Shown here piece by piece: positions 11,513-23,437 of a DNA stretch of 64,000 nucleotides (position 1 is its first letter; each line of letters opens with the position of its first letter). Made by a program: the position numbers and the translations under genes. Below the pieces are notes generated by a model that was not told the origin of the DNA, ran no database searches, and saw nothing but the letters and a program-made list of their open reading frames with translations. The stretch is from Icerya purchasi (lineage: Eukaryota > Arthropoda > Insecta > Hemiptera > Monophlebidae), in NCBI GenBank assembly GCA_039619475.1, contig CM077115.1:41106944-41170943 (forward strand). The letters are read 5' to 3'.

Positions 11513-11780
11513 ATTTAAACTAAAAGCACTCCATTCATACAAATTACTCCATTTAGGACAAAAAAATAGCCACATTTAGAAAAAACATCAAATTTTATAT
11601 GAAAAAAGACCATTTTACACAAAATATCCTCATTTTAGACACAAAAACAACAATTTTATAGTAAAATATAACAATTTAGTATAAATGGTACTATTTTAGA
11701 CAGAAAGCTCCAAATTTTAATGAAAAATGCACCATCCTAAGGAAAAGTATTAAATTTTTACTACATACACACTATTTAAT
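11513..11780 (+). repeat. ~30-bp periodic CATTTTAGAC-like tract, left arm
   Basis: A degenerate series in which CCATTTTAGACAAAAA-like words recur about every 25-32 bp, roughly nine times. It lies between the polymerase 3' end and the terminus; mirrored at 27328-27595. Confidence 0.6.
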
Positions 11781-11890
11781 TAGAAATAACATAACCTCTA
11801 TACACTATGACTAAATACAAAATATTTTAAGCTCCCACACATTCTTAGATCTAACAAATTAAAGAAATAAATACAATTGTTAATACAAAA

Positions 11891-11896
11891 TTTATT
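11891..11896 (-). terminator. Polyadenylation signal of left polymerase
   Basis: AATAAA on the - strand, 67 bp past the stop codon of the left polymerase gene; the mirrored signal is at 27212-27217. Confidence 0.5.
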
Positions 11897-11962
11897 ACAC
11901 AATAAAAACAAAATATACATTGGCTAATATTACACTTAATAATAATACATAGCTCCATATAA

Positions 11963-14900
11963 TCATGCAATATATATATTCTTATCTAATATAAATGCTC
12001 TTAGTTCAGCTAAAACAACATTAAACTTTCTATGGAATTTATTATACATTGAGTTTCCATAAGCTATTGTATCTACATTATTACTACATATTATTCTTTT
12101 ATCATCACTACCACTTAATACTACTTTATTCTGCTCCAGGGTATACAGTATATGTTTATGACTTTGAATATTGTAATATGTCTTATAATTATCACTTAAT
12201 TTACCACACACACCATTCACACAATTATAATAATCAATAAAATTAAGCTCTTTCTTAATTATAGAAGACTGTACACCTTTACATTTTTTAATTTCTCTAT
12301 TATCTACAATACTTATAGAATACATTTTTGGACGCAATCCAACAAATTCACTAATTGGAATACTATTTAATTCATCCTTAAATACGCCAAGTTTCTTTTT
12401 ATTTTCTAGTGAATAGCATGGATGACTTTCAGGATAATCACTTGTATCAAAATATTGAGCATTATCTTTAATATCTTTATAAAAATCAAGTGTTTTAAGT
12501 TCATAAATAAGTGAATCAGTGTCACAATATAAAAGATTAATATTCTTATACATTTTACACATTACATTATAATGAAAATCAAACATTTTTACTTTGCTAA
12601 TATCTAAAATAGACATCCCAATATAAATGGGTTTATTAAATTTAATTGTTGAAGGATTTAAATGTACTGCAGCCAGAAATGGTCGTTCATTGAATATTGT
12701 TCGATCTTTAAAATTACTTTTACCAACTAGTTTTGTAAATTTTACTTTATTTGTAATAAGTTGTATATTAATTCTATGTCTAACGTTTTCCATCATTTTA
12801 CCAAAAACACTATTATTCATAAGCTTCCAAAAGTTCTTCTCAAACTCATTAGTAGCCCGTTTCCGCTGTAGAGTGTTCAAATCAATGTATGACTTCAACC
12901 ATGCCGACTGATTGAAACAAATGACTCGATGCACACACAGAAGTTTTAACCCTAATGCAATTGCTTGTTTTAAATTTCTATAGTGAATAATATAATTATA
13001 CTTATTTTCTAATGTATTAACTAATTTCACACATTTTCCAACTGATTTAGCCTCAGGACATAGAGGTAAATCATTATGCACCAAATGTAAACTTGTAGGA
13101 TACTCCAAATCCACCTCGAGCACATAGCCAATGGATCCATCATCAGCTATCTCCATAATATTTAATTCTCTTATTTCTTTTTGGCTAAGCCATCTGAAAC
13201 CATTCATAGGAAGAAGTTCACTCATAGCCCAACCATAAAGGTTATTCGCATCTAAATATGTTATGAAAGTGTTATCTACACCACTGCTACTACCACAATC
13301 ATCATTACTACTGGAACTATTATTATAACTATTGATGTATGGATTTTCTGCCCTGGCATAACGCTTCACACACTGACACATACCACCGCGTATTCCAGCT
13401 TCGAAGAATAAAACCATATCATAATCAGTTAGGAGCTCCAATTCAACCTTTGTTAACTTTAACATTGCCTGGAAGGCTAATCCAGGGGCTGTAAAACTCC
13501 ATGCAGGATCCAATTTATATATGTTATAACAGACACTTCTAAAGTTTTCAAAAACATCTGCTAATAGAAGCACATCTGTCTTTAGATATATATCACTATA
13601 TCCCCCAAGTGTTTGAACATTTAATACATTCCATACATTCACTGCATGTAAGTAATCTTCATCACTAATATCTGATTTTGTCAAGGAATTATAGAAATAC
13701 TCCTTTGCAGGCAAACTTGTTTCATCCAATTTTTCCCATGATGACACATATGAATAAGGGAAAACACCCTTTCTACGAAATAAAGGAAGCAAATCAGGCG
13801 ACGCAATGTTCCTGATGGTATGATGAAGTGAACTATCAGGCAAATAACTAGCTAATTTCTCAAGACTTGACGCCATAAAACGGAATGTATCTATGAATCG
13901 TATTTTCATTTTTTCTGAAATGCGCTTTGAGAATGATATGTAGCGTTCTTCACTATTTGGTATTACTTCAATGTCCTGATCATCGCATGCTAAATCCCTG
14001 ATGAATAAATGAGCATCATATCCACTCAGATTATGTATGAATACTGGCACAAAATTCGGGAGTTGATACTCTAGGTTACATTTTGAATGTGCTGCACCTC
14101 GAAATTTTCCTGTCAAATGATTATGGTCTGCAACTTTATCATCATGTAGCACCCCTTCACAAATGTGGCACACCAATGAAGCATCATATTTTTCCAAATC
14201 CTCAGGCGTCCACTGCAACGGACTGTTTTTCTGATAAATCTTTTCTATTTTTTGAACATCTTCCACTAACCATTCATAGAATATTTTAGTTGCATTAGGA
14301 CCTTGATACATTTTAGGCTCCGATGTAAAATTAAACCCAACACCTTCTTCACATCTTGATACAATATAATAGCAAAAGCTAAATGCTTCATGCCTCTGTA
14401 TGGGGATAGTACTAGATGATTTTTCGGACCTGTTTTGATTACCAGTGTACGAACCATCTTCCATACATTGCCGCTTACAATTTTTCATATTTCCACCATG
14501 TCGCTGACTTTTTCGATGCATACCACCAATTTCTATATCGCCATCATCATTATCACTAATAATTTCTCTATCATTGGCATCACTATCACATGATTCATCA
14601 TTTAGAGGCTTCAGGATACACTCGAAGTCAGCAAATATGACAAATGGTATAAATTCTTGCTGTTTATACTGTTGGAATTTTAATATTTTATTCTCCTCTG
14701 TTGGCATAATAACTGTTGCAGGAGTATTATTAGAGCAGCGCTGTGTATGAGCCAGGTACTTAGAATGATCCTGGACATACCATAAACAGTGACGGCATAT
14801 AAATATACGATGGCAATCCTTAGTGATCTGACTTCTTACAAGACGCTCCAAATTTTTTATCCAACAATAGTGTGATTTATCACCTTCAGTTATAAGGAGC

Positions 14901-15670
14901 AAATCTGTATGATCCACTCGTTCTTCTTTACATATACGAACTGGATAGACAATGTTTTTCTTATCCAAACCATAAACATTCACAGATGATTGTAGGTTAT
15001 TCTTTTCAAATGTACTTATATCATCCAATGATGCGGGGAAAGATATGCCACTCCAGTTGTATTTCTTTAACAGTGATGTATTCCGCACATAATTGCTTGC
15101 ATATTCTGGATGATTCACCTTAATATATTTTGTCAACATTGAATATTTGAAACACATGTGATCATCATTTTTCACATTAATAACAGCCTTTTTCGATGCA
15201 ATACAGGATGGTAGTGGAATATATGATGATGCATGGCTTAGAACATTCCGATGGTTGACACGAATTTCTAGATATTCGATTTTCTTTAATCTCCAACCAG
15301 ATCCTGTCGCACGCTCAAACTTATCAGCAAGACTAATAATTTTTCCACATTCTGCCTTGTACCATGCAGAAATATTCTCACCACGAGTGAGTAAATGCAC
15401 ATTAGTTGGGAAGTAAAACTGGCTAGTGACCCAGTCTACAAGCCCAACACCTTTAACAAATAGACAGCATAATGACAAATTAACTTTTATTCCAGTACTA
15501 AGTCTTCTCTTAATTATCCTGATCACTGTAGGAGTAATATCAACCAAATACTTTGCAATGTCCATCTGGCATTTATTATTGTTTACAATACGATATGTTG
15601 CCAAACGCTTACGATAACGCTTGCTAACGTTTTTAACAGAAATATTACGTTGAACACCCACTGACGACAT
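11963..15670 (-). CDS. Protein-primed-type family B DNA polymerase (left copy)
   Basis: 1235 codons, uninterrupted. Family B polymerase of the organellar/viral group used by Polintons for protein-primed self-replication. Motifs in order: Exo I FADFE (D348, E350); a zinc-type CHIC...DHNHLTGKFRGAAH...C module (residues 501-532) typical of the arthropod members; Exo II HNLSGYD (D552); Exo III YLKTD (D699); polymerase A LDANNLYG (D807); B NNSVFGKMMENV (952-963); C YCDTDS (D1050, D1052); KMY near 1115. All catalytic residues are present, so it may be active. An acidic, low-complexity insert lies after Exo I (355-425). The N-terminal ~330 residues may include a terminal-protein function (inference). 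Start: the first ATG, 15670. Amino-acid sequence identical to the right copy as far as I can compare. Confidence 0.93.
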   Translation of the reverse strand: MSSVGVQRNISVKNVSKRYRKRLATYRIVNNNKCQMDIAKYLVDITPTVIRIIKRRLSTGIKVNLSLCCLFVKGVGLVDWVTSQFYFPTNVHLLTRGENISAWYKAECGKIISLADKFERATGSGWRLKKIEYLEIRVNHRNVLSHASSYIPLPSCIASKKAVINVKNDDHMCFKYSMLTKYIKVNHPEYASNYVRNTSLLKKYNWSGISFPASLDDISTFEKNNLQSSVNVYGLDKKNIVYPVRICKEERVDHTDLLLITEGDKSHYCWIKNLERLVRSQITKDCHRIFICRHCLWYVQDHSKYLAHTQRCSNNTPATVIMPTEENKILKFQQYKQQEFIPFVIFADFECILKPLNDESCDSDANDREIISDNDDGDIEIGGMHRKSQRHGGNMKNCKRQCMEDGSYTGNQNRSEKSSSTIPIQRHEAFSFCYYIVSRCEEGVGFNFTSEPKMYQGPNATKIFYEWLVEDVQKIEKIYQKNSPLQWTPEDLEKYDASLVCHICEGVLHDDKVADHNHLTGKFRGAAHSKCNLEYQLPNFVPVFIHNLSGYDAHLFIRDLACDDQDIEVIPNSEERYISFSKRISEKMKIRFIDTFRFMASSLEKLASYLPDSSLHHTIRNIASPDLLPLFRRKGVFPYSYVSSWEKLDETSLPAKEYFYNSLTKSDISDEDYLHAVNVWNVLNVQTLGGYSDIYLKTDVLLLADVFENFRSVCYNIYKLDPAWSFTAPGLAFQAMLKLTKVELELLTDYDMVLFFEAGIRGGMCQCVKRYARAENPYINSYNNSSSSNDDCGSSSGVDNTFITYLDANNLYGWAMSELLPMNGFRWLSQKEIRELNIMEIADDGSIGYVLEVDLEYPTSLHLVHNDLPLCPEAKSVGKCVKLVNTLENKYNYIIHYRNLKQAIALGLKLLCVHRVICFNQSAWLKSYIDLNTLQRKRATNEFEKNFWKLMNNSVFGKMMENVRHRINIQLITNKVKFTKLVGKSNFKDRTIFNERPFLAAVHLNPSTIKFNKPIYIGMSILDISKVKMFDFHYNVMCKMYKNINLLYCDTDSLIYELKTLDFYKDIKDNAQYFDTSDYPESHPCYSLENKKKLGVFKDELNSIPISEFVGLRPKMYSISIVDNREIKKCKGVQSSIIKKELNFIDYYNCVNGVCGKLSDNYKTYYNIQSHKHILYTLEQNKVVLSGSDDKRIICSNNVDTIAYGNSMYNKFHRKFNVVLAELRAFILDKNIYIA

Positions 15671-15930
15671 CTTTATAAATATTAATACAATTACAAATTA
15701 AAAGCAACAAAAACTTGAACGCAGGAAAACACGTCTAACAACTTAAAACACATAGACAAATCAAATAAAAGCCCATCAGACCTCATACTTATAATAAAAT
15801 GCATACAAAGTTCATAACGCGAAGTAATTTTAACTATTTCAAAAAATTATTTAAAAATAAATAATATAAAAAAATTTAAGTTTTAAAAATAACGCTAGTA
15901 GAATTACTATACTTAAAAGCCAAAAATACT

Positions 15931-15956
<26 letters not shown>
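15931..15956 (+). repeat. Poly-A tract (26 bp)
   Basis: Counterpart of a 34-bp poly-T at 23144-23177. The 8-bp difference is one of the few differences between the arms. Confidence 0.9.
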
Positions 15957-15961
<5 letters not shown>

Positions 15962-16254
15962 GTGTTACTCATGTGTAGCAATGTGTACATACACAGCACA
16001 ATCTAAATATTCCTTATTTGATGACAATAGGAGGCGATGATGGCCGAACTAACAAAAGATTTTCTGTGAATTAACATATAACATAACAATTTCTAGCAGA
16101 CTAACATTAAAAATTTCATCAAAACTCACATGTAAATCTTCTCTATATATACATTTCACAATCTATTTTGATCACAGAGAGTTAATGCCTATTCATCAGC
16201 ACTAATTTATAGAACGTTTTAAATATCTAAAGTAATAATATAATGACGCTCATA

Positions 16255-16597
16255 TATCTAAATATCTACATATATATCTACATATCTACATATATACATA
16301 TATATATCTACATATATACATATATATCTACATATATACACATATATATCTACATATATATACATATATATCTGCATATATACATATATACATATATATC
16401 TACATATATACATATATATCTACATATATACATATATATATATCTACATATATACATATATATATCTACATATATACATATATATCTACATATCTACATA
16501 TATATCTACATATCTACATATATATCTGCATATATACATATATATCTACACATATTCATATATATCTATATCTATACATATATATCTACATATATAT
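16255..16597 (+). repeat. TATATATCTACA microsatellite, left arm
   Basis: Imperfect array of TATATATCTACA/TATATACA words. A reading frame runs through it but is only the repeat translated (I, Y, T, H, S). The right-arm counterpart (22517-22849) is net 20 bp different in length. Confidence 0.9.
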
Positions 16598-16618
16598 GTC
16601 TTAAATAATTAAAAATAT

Positions 16619-18040
16619 ATCATAAGAATAGACAGAAAAAATATAAAAACATACTCATTTAAACAATTATTTAAAAACATACAAAATTAATACATCTAAA
16701 AGATAAATATTATATAAACTAATTTAACAAAATTTACTAGAGAAAAGAAAAAAGTATCACAAACTTCAAAGGAGTAATCAAAAGAAATGTATGATTCAAT
16801 TCAAAACACAATTTTATAACAAACCAGTAATGAATTAGCCACAATATTATATCTACAACCACCAATGAACAATAAAATAAATGCATGAGATTTAAAATAT
16901 CTCCTTCCAAAAATAATGACCACAACACACAAAAAAAAAATAAAATGAAAACATGTAAAGTAATGGAACAAAAATGAACTGGAAAATAAGAACAAAGCAG
17001 GGGCACAATCAAAATTAAATAATAGAATATAGCAATACAAAAATTAAAGAGTCAATAAAAGACGGGCAAATACACAATAGATGTAAAGAAACTATGATTT
17101 TCAAAGTAAAATATAATCAATTACAGATTATTTAATGTATCCAAAGTAAAAATCAACAAATGGAAAATAAAAAAATTAACAATAACACAATAATAAAATC
17201 AGATACAAAACTGACAAACCATAATAAGAGAAGAAAACCATACTCTAAAAACTGGATTTATCAATGGAAACAGTAAGTAGAGTGATTATACAAATAAATA
17301 AATAAAAAAAGTGGAAAAGTAATAAGAACTTGAAAATACAATCAATTCAAACATTCTAACAAAATAATTAAAAAAAACAATAAAAAAGCAATGAACCATG
17401 GAGAGCACTTTGAATTAAATTTAAAAAAATTAATAGGCAAAGTTCACAAGCTCCAAAGATTATAGCTAAATATGATTAAAGAATAATTAAATATATGTCA
17501 TAGGAATCCTCAGAAAAATATAAAAACACAGTCCCTTAAACAGTTATTTAAAAACACACAAAATGAATACACCTAGAAGGCAAATATTAAACTAATTAAA
17601 CAAAATCTACCACAGAAAAGGAAAAAGTAACATAAAATTCAATGAAATAATCAAAAAAAAATATATGATTTGATTCAAAACACGATTTTGCAACTAACCA
17701 GCATTGAAAATAACTGCAGAATTAAATACACGACCATCAATGAGCAATAAAAAGAAATACTTAAGATTTAAAATACCTCCTTCAACAAATAATAACCGCA
17801 ACACACACAAACCTAAAATTGACACATCTAATGTAACGAAACAGAAACAAAGTAGAAAATAAAAAAACAAAAACAAAGGCATAATTACAATTAAATAAAA
17901 GAACATAACACAATACAAAAAATTAAAGGATGATACAGATCGCTCAAATATATAATAAACACAAAAGAAACCCCTATTTGAAAAGTAAAATATAATAAAC
18001 TACAGATTATTTAACACACTAGAAAATAAAAAGCAACAAA
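16619..18040 (+). repeat. Two-copy ~0.55-kb diverged direct repeat, left arm
   Basis: 16619-17166 and 17497-18040 are related (offset 878 bp), e.g. both carry CAGAAAAA(A)TATAAAAACA and CAATGA(A/G)CAATAAAA. AT-rich, without convincing coding capacity. Mirrored at 21080-21623 and 21954-22501. Confidence 0.7.
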
Positions 18041-18114
18041 CGGGGAAATGTAATATAACATAACTACATTGGAAGAAAAAACACAAAAGTGTAATGAATT
18101 AGTAATAAAAAATC

Positions 18115-19110
18115 ACTGGATTAGAGAAAATAATTTAAAACCATTAAAATCTCTATTAAACAGACGAAAATAACACATATATTAAATTTATAACAACTAA
18201 AGATCGCGTCCCTAAACACTTCAACTACATACAAAAAAAAAAAAGATCGAAAAAGAGTGATATAAAACGGCCAAATCGGAAAAAGCATAAAATTGTAATG
18301 AATTATCAATAAAAATAACTGGATCAAAGAAATTGATTTAAAACCATTAAAATCTCTATTAAACAGACGAAAATAACAAATATATTAAATTTATAGCAAC
18401 TTATAAAGATCGCGTCTGTAAACACTTCAACTATATGCAAAAAGATCGAAAAAGAGTGATTAAAACGGCCAAATCGAAAGAAAAAAGCATAAAATTGTAG
18501 TGAATTAGTAATAAAAATCACTGGATCAAAGAAAATGATTTAAAACTATTAAAATCTCTATAAAACAGACGAAAATAACAAAATATATTATTTAAAACTG
18601 ATCATAATTTACTTAATAACAAATATATTAAATTTATCACAACATTATAAAGATCGCATCTGTAAACACTTCAACTACATGCAAAAAAAAAAAAAGATCG
18701 AAAAAAGTAATACAACACGGCCATATTGGAAGAAAAATATAAAATTGTAATGAATTAGTAATAAAAAAACACTGGATCAGAGAAAATGTTTTAAAACCAT
18801 TAAAATCTCTATTAAACAGATGAAAATAACAAATATATTAAATTTATAACAACGTTATGGCATCTGTAAACACTTCAACTACATTCCAAAAAAAAAAAAA
18901 AAAAAAAGATCGAAAAAAGTAATACAAGACGGCCATATTGTGAGAAAAGAGCATAAAATTGTAATGGATTAGTAATAAAAAATCACCGGATCATAGAAAA
19001 TGATTTAAAACCATTAAAATCTTTATAAAACAGACGAAAATAACAAAATACATTATTTAAAACTGATTATTATTTACTTAATAACAAATAATTTAAATTT
19101 ATCATAATAT
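18115..19110 (+). repeat. ~205-bp tandem repeat units, left arm
   Basis: Five units beginning ACTGGATCAAAGAAA-like at about 18115, 18318, 18520, 18772 and 18985 (spacings 203, 202, 252, 213). Each contains TTAAAACCATTAAAATCTCT, AAACACTTCAACTACAT and AAAAAGATCGAAAAA(G). Mirrored at 20010-21005. Short frames inside them are repeat by-products. Confidence 0.8.
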
Positions 19111-19340
19111 TATAAAGATCGTACAAAATAGAAAAAAGATTGCAAAAAAAAAAAAAAAAAAAAAGATCGCAAAAAAAAAGATCGTAAAAACATTACACTT
19201 AGATAAAATACACTGTTGCATAGAAAAGAGAAGAAAAACAGCGCCGGAAGACAAAAATAACAGACCAAACCGGCGGAAACAACCTGTTTTATGTATTTAC
19301 ACAGCTGCTCACTAACACAAACACACTAAAAAAAGTAGTC

Positions 19341-19780
19341 ATTAAATACAGGAACTGGCAGTTCCGCTAATCCGAACCCCAATTCCTGTCCCGGAGGCGA
19401 AAATTCACCCCAGACCGGTAATCCGAACACAAAATTCACCCCAATTCATGTCCAGGTGGTCAAAATTCACCCAAGTTTCCCCCGATTCTTCCGAGTTTCC
19501 CCTGGACGGTTCCCGTACATATCCGCTGATCCGAACAGCAAAAGGCACTCCAAACCGGTAATCCGAACCACTAAACGTGTGCAGAGGGCTGAAACTAACC
19601 TAAGTAACCCAATTTTATACTCCGACGTTGAAAATTCACCCCGTTTCCTCAAAATTTCCTCAAAATTCCTCAAATTTTCCCTGTACACGCCCCGCTCGTT
19701 TCCGATAAACCGAACTGATCATTAATTAACATAAATATATTAATTAATGTTTGAAAGTAACCCAAGTCCCCGCATTTATC
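19341..19780. other. 440-bp unique centre (loop) of the palindrome
   Basis: The only part of the element not duplicated. Less AT-rich than the arms. It carries iterated short words: AATCCGAAC or GATCCGAAC four times (twice as CCGGTAATCCGAAC), AAAATTCACCC four times, and a run of AAAATTCCTCAAA-like words. It is bordered by GTAGTC (19335) and GACTAC (19781). A frame at 19456-19725 lacks similarity to anything I know. It is probably the loop of the fold-back event; whether it has a function such as an origin or promoter is unknown. Confidence 0.75.
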
Positions 19781-20009
19781 GACTACTTTTTTTAGTGTGT
19801 TTGTGTTAGTGAGCAGCTGTGTAAATACATAAAACAGGTTGTTTCCGCCGGTTTGGTCTGTTATTTTTGTTTTCCGGCGCTGTTTTTCTTCTCTTTTCTA
19901 TGCAACAGTGTATTTTATCTAAGTGTAATGTTTTTACGATCTTTTTTTTTGCGATCTTTTTTTTTTTTTTTTTTTTGCAATCTTTTTTCTATTTTGTACG
20001 ATCTTTATA

Positions 20010-21005
20010 ATATTATGATAAATTTAAATTATTTGTTATTAAGTAAATAATAATCAGTTTTAAATAATGTATTTTGTTATTTTCGTCTGTTTTATAAAGA
20101 TTTTAATGGTTTTAAATCATTTTCTATGATCCGGTGATTTTTTATTACTATTCCATTACAATTTTATGCTCTTTTCTCACAATATGGCCGTCTTGTATTA
20201 CTTTTTTCGATCTTTTTTTTTTTTTTTTTTTTGGAATGTAGTTGAAGTGTTTACAGATGCCATAACGTTGTTATAAATTTAATATATTTGTTATTTTCAT
20301 CTGTTTAATAGAGATTTTAATGGTTTTAAAACATTTTCTCTGATCCAGTGTTTTTTTATTACTAATTCATTACAATTTTATATTTTTCTTCCAATATGGC
20401 CGTGTTGTATTACTTTTTTCGATCTTTTTTTTTTTTTGCATGTAGTTGAAGTGTTTACAGATGCGATCTTTATAATGTTGTGATAAATTTAATATATTTG
20501 TTATTAAGTAAATTATGATCAGTTTTAAATAATATATTTTGTTATTTTCGTCTGTTTTATAGAGATTTTAATAGTTTTAAATCATTTTCTTTGATCCAGT
20601 GATTTTTATTACTAATTCACTACAATTTTATGCTTTTTTCTTTCGATTTGGCCGTTTTAATCACTCTTTTTCGATCTTTTTGCATATAGTTGAAGTGTTT
20701 ACAGACGCGATCTTTATAAGTTGCTATAAATTTAATATATTTGTTATTTTCGTCTGTTTAATAGAGATTTTAATGGTTTTAAATCAATTTCTTTGATCCA
20801 GTTATTTTTATTGATAATTCATTACAATTTTATGCTTTTTCCGATTTGGCCGTTTTATATCACTCTTTTTCGATCTTTTTTTTTTTTGTATGTAGTTGAA
20901 GTGTTTAGGGACGCGATCTTTAGTTGTTATAAATTTAATATATGTGTTATTTTCGTCTGTTTAATAGAGATTTTAATGGTTTTAAATTATTTTCTCTAAT
21001 CCAGT
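20010..21005 (-). repeat. ~205-bp tandem repeat units, right arm
   Basis: Mirror of 18115-19110. One substitution (20151 against 18969) distinguishes the two arrays in the part I compared. Confidence 0.8.
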
Positions 21006-21079
21006 GATTTTTTATTACTAATTCATTACACTTTTGTGTTTTTTCTTCCAATGTAGTTATGTTATATTACATTTCCCCG

Positions 21080-22501
21080 TTTGTTGCTTTTTATTTTCTA
21101 GTGTGTTAAATAATCTGTAGTTTATTATATTTTACTTTTCAAATAGGGGTTTCTTTTGTGTTTATTATATATTTGAGCGATCTGTATCATCCTTTAATTT
21201 TTTGTATTGTGTTATGTTCTTTTATTTAATTGTAATTATGCCTTTGTTTTTGTTTTTTTATTTTCTACTTTGTTTCTGTTTCGTTACATTAGATGTGTCA
21301 ATTTTAGGTTTGTGTGTGTTGCGGTTATTATTTGTTGAAGGAGGTATTTTAAATCTTAAGTATTTCTTTTTATTGCTCATTGATGGTCGTGTATTTAATT
21401 CTGCAGTTATTTTCAATGCTGGTTAGTTGCAAAATCGTGTTTTGAATCAAATCATATATTTTTTTTTGATTATTTCATTGAATTTTATGTTACTTTTTCC
21501 TTTTCTGTGGTAGATTTTGTTTAATTAGTTTAATATTTGCCTTCTAGGTGTATTCATTTTGTGTGTTTTTAAATAACTGTTTAAGGGACTGTGTTTTTAT
21601 ATTTTTCTGAGGATTCCTATGACATATATTTAATTATTCTTTAATCATATTTAGCTATAATCTTTGGAGCTTGTGAACTTTGCCTATTAATTTTTTTAAA
21701 TTTAATTCAAAGTGCTCTCCATGGTTCATTGCTTTTTTATTGTTTTTTTTAATTATTTTGTTAGAATGTTTGAATTGATTGTATTTTCAAGTTCTTATTA
21801 CTTTTCCACTTTTTTTATTTATTTATTTGTATAATCACTCTACTTACTGTTTCCATTGATAAATCCAGTTTTTAGAGTATGGTTTTCTTCTCTTATTATG
21901 GTTTGTCAGTTTTGTATCTGATTTTATTATTGTGTTATTGTTAATTTTTTTATTTTCCATTTGTTGATTTTTACTTTGGATACATTAAATAATCTGTAAT
22001 TGATTATATTTTACTTTGAAAATCATAGTTTCTTTACATCTATTGTGTATTTGCCCGTCTTTTATTGACTCTTTAATTTTTGTATTGCTATATTCTATTA
22101 TTTAATTTTGATTGTGCCCCTGCTTTGTTCTTATTTTCCAGTTCATTTTTGTTCCATTACTTTACATGTTTTCATTTTATTTTTTTTTTGTGTGTTGTGG
22201 TCATTATTTTTGGAAGGAGATATTTTAAATCTCATGCATTTATTTTATTGTTCATTGGTGGTTGTAGATATAATATTGTGGCTAATTCATTACTGGTTTG
22301 TTATAAAATTGTGTTTTGAATTGAATCATACATTTCTTTTGATTACTCCTTTGAAGTTTGTGATACTTTTTTCTTTTCTCTAGTAAATTTTGTTAAATTA
22401 GTTTATATAATATTTATCTTTTAGATGTATTAATTTTGTATGTTTTTAAATAATTGTTTAAATGAGTATGTTTTTATATTTTTTCTGTCTATTCTTATGA
22501 T
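21080..22501 (-). repeat. Two-copy ~0.55-kb direct repeat, right arm
   Basis: Mirror of 16619-18040. The T-rich + strand produces hydrophobic reading frames that mirror those of the left arm and have no independent support. Confidence 0.7.
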
Positions 22502-22516
22502 ATATTTTTAATTATT

Positions 22517-22849
22517 TAAGACATATATATGTAGATATATATGTATAGATATAGATATATATGAATATGTGTAGATATATATGTATATATGCAGATATAT
22601 ATGTAGATATGTAGATATATATGTATATATGTAGATATATATATGTATATATGTAGATATATATATATGTATATATGTAGATATATATGTATATATGTAG
22701 ATATATATGTATATATGTATATATGCAGATATATATGTATATATATGTAGATATATATGTGTATATATGTAGATATATATGTATATATGTAGATATATAT
22801 ATGTATATATGTAGATATGTAGATATATATGTAGATATTTAGATATATG
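22517..22849 (-). repeat. Microsatellite, right arm
   Basis: Mirror of 16255-16597, shorter by a net 20 bp. Confidence 0.9.
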
Positions 22850-23138
22850 AGCGTCATTATATTATTACTTTAGATATTTAAAACGTTCTATAAATTAGTG
22901 CTGATGAATAGGCATTAACTCTCTGTGATCAAAATAGATTGTGAAATGTATATATAGAGAAGATTTACATGTGAGTTTTGATGAAATTTTTAATGTTAGT
23001 CTGCTAGAAATTGTTATGTTATATGTTAATTCACAGAAAATCTTTTGTTAGTTCGGCCATCATCGCCTCCTATTGTCATCAAATAAGGAATATTTAGATT
23101 GTGCTGTGTATGTACACATTGCTACACATGAGTAACAC

Positions 23139-23143
<5 letters not shown>

Positions 23144-23177
<34 letters not shown>
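23144..23177 (+). repeat. Poly-T tract (34 bp)
   Basis: Mirror of the 26-bp poly-A at 15931-15956; 8 bp longer. Confidence 0.9.
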
Positions 23178-23179
<2 letters not shown>

Positions 23180-23437
23180 TATTTTTGGCTTTTAAGTATA
23201 GTAATTCTACTAGCGTTATTTTTAAAACTTAAATTTTTTTATATTATTTATTTTTAAATAATTTTTTGAAATAGTTAAAATTACTTCGCGTTATGAACTT
23301 TGTATGCATTTTATTATAAGTATGAGGTCTGATGGGCTTTTATTTGATTTGTCTATGTGTTTTAAGTTGTTAGACGTGTTTTCCTGCGTTCAAGTTTTTG
23401 TTGCTTTTAATTTGTAATTGTATTAATATTTATAAAG

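Larger units (their letters stand above)
10263..19340. repeat. Polinton-like element, left arm (9.08 kb)
   Basis: Inverted counterpart of 19781-28845. Order from the outside in: terminal direct repeats, subterminal ~130-bp repeats, ~30-bp periodic tract, polymerase gene on the - strand, poly-A, microsatellite, ~0.55-kb duplicated block, ~205-bp tandem units, inner edge at GTAGTC (19335-19340). Confidence 0.92.

Noticed and set aside
16243..16608. 121-codon frame rich in I, Y, T, H, S (and its mirror 22516-22857)
   Set aside because: It is a translated TATATATCTACA microsatellite; frame length changes with repeat length between the arms.
16737..18521. Hydrophobic 65-91-codon frames in the Polinton arms (and mirrors at 20599-22383), resembling small membrane proteins
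   Set aside because: They arise from T-rich strand composition in tandemly repeated AT-rich DNA and show no protein motif.
18115..19110. CRISPR-like array
   Set aside because: Units are ~205 bp, diverged, without constant short repeats and unique spacers, in a eukaryotic transposon.
19456..19725. 89-codon frame in the palindrome centre
   Set aside because: No start context, no family resemblance, lies over iterated short words and has an equally long frame on the opposite strand.
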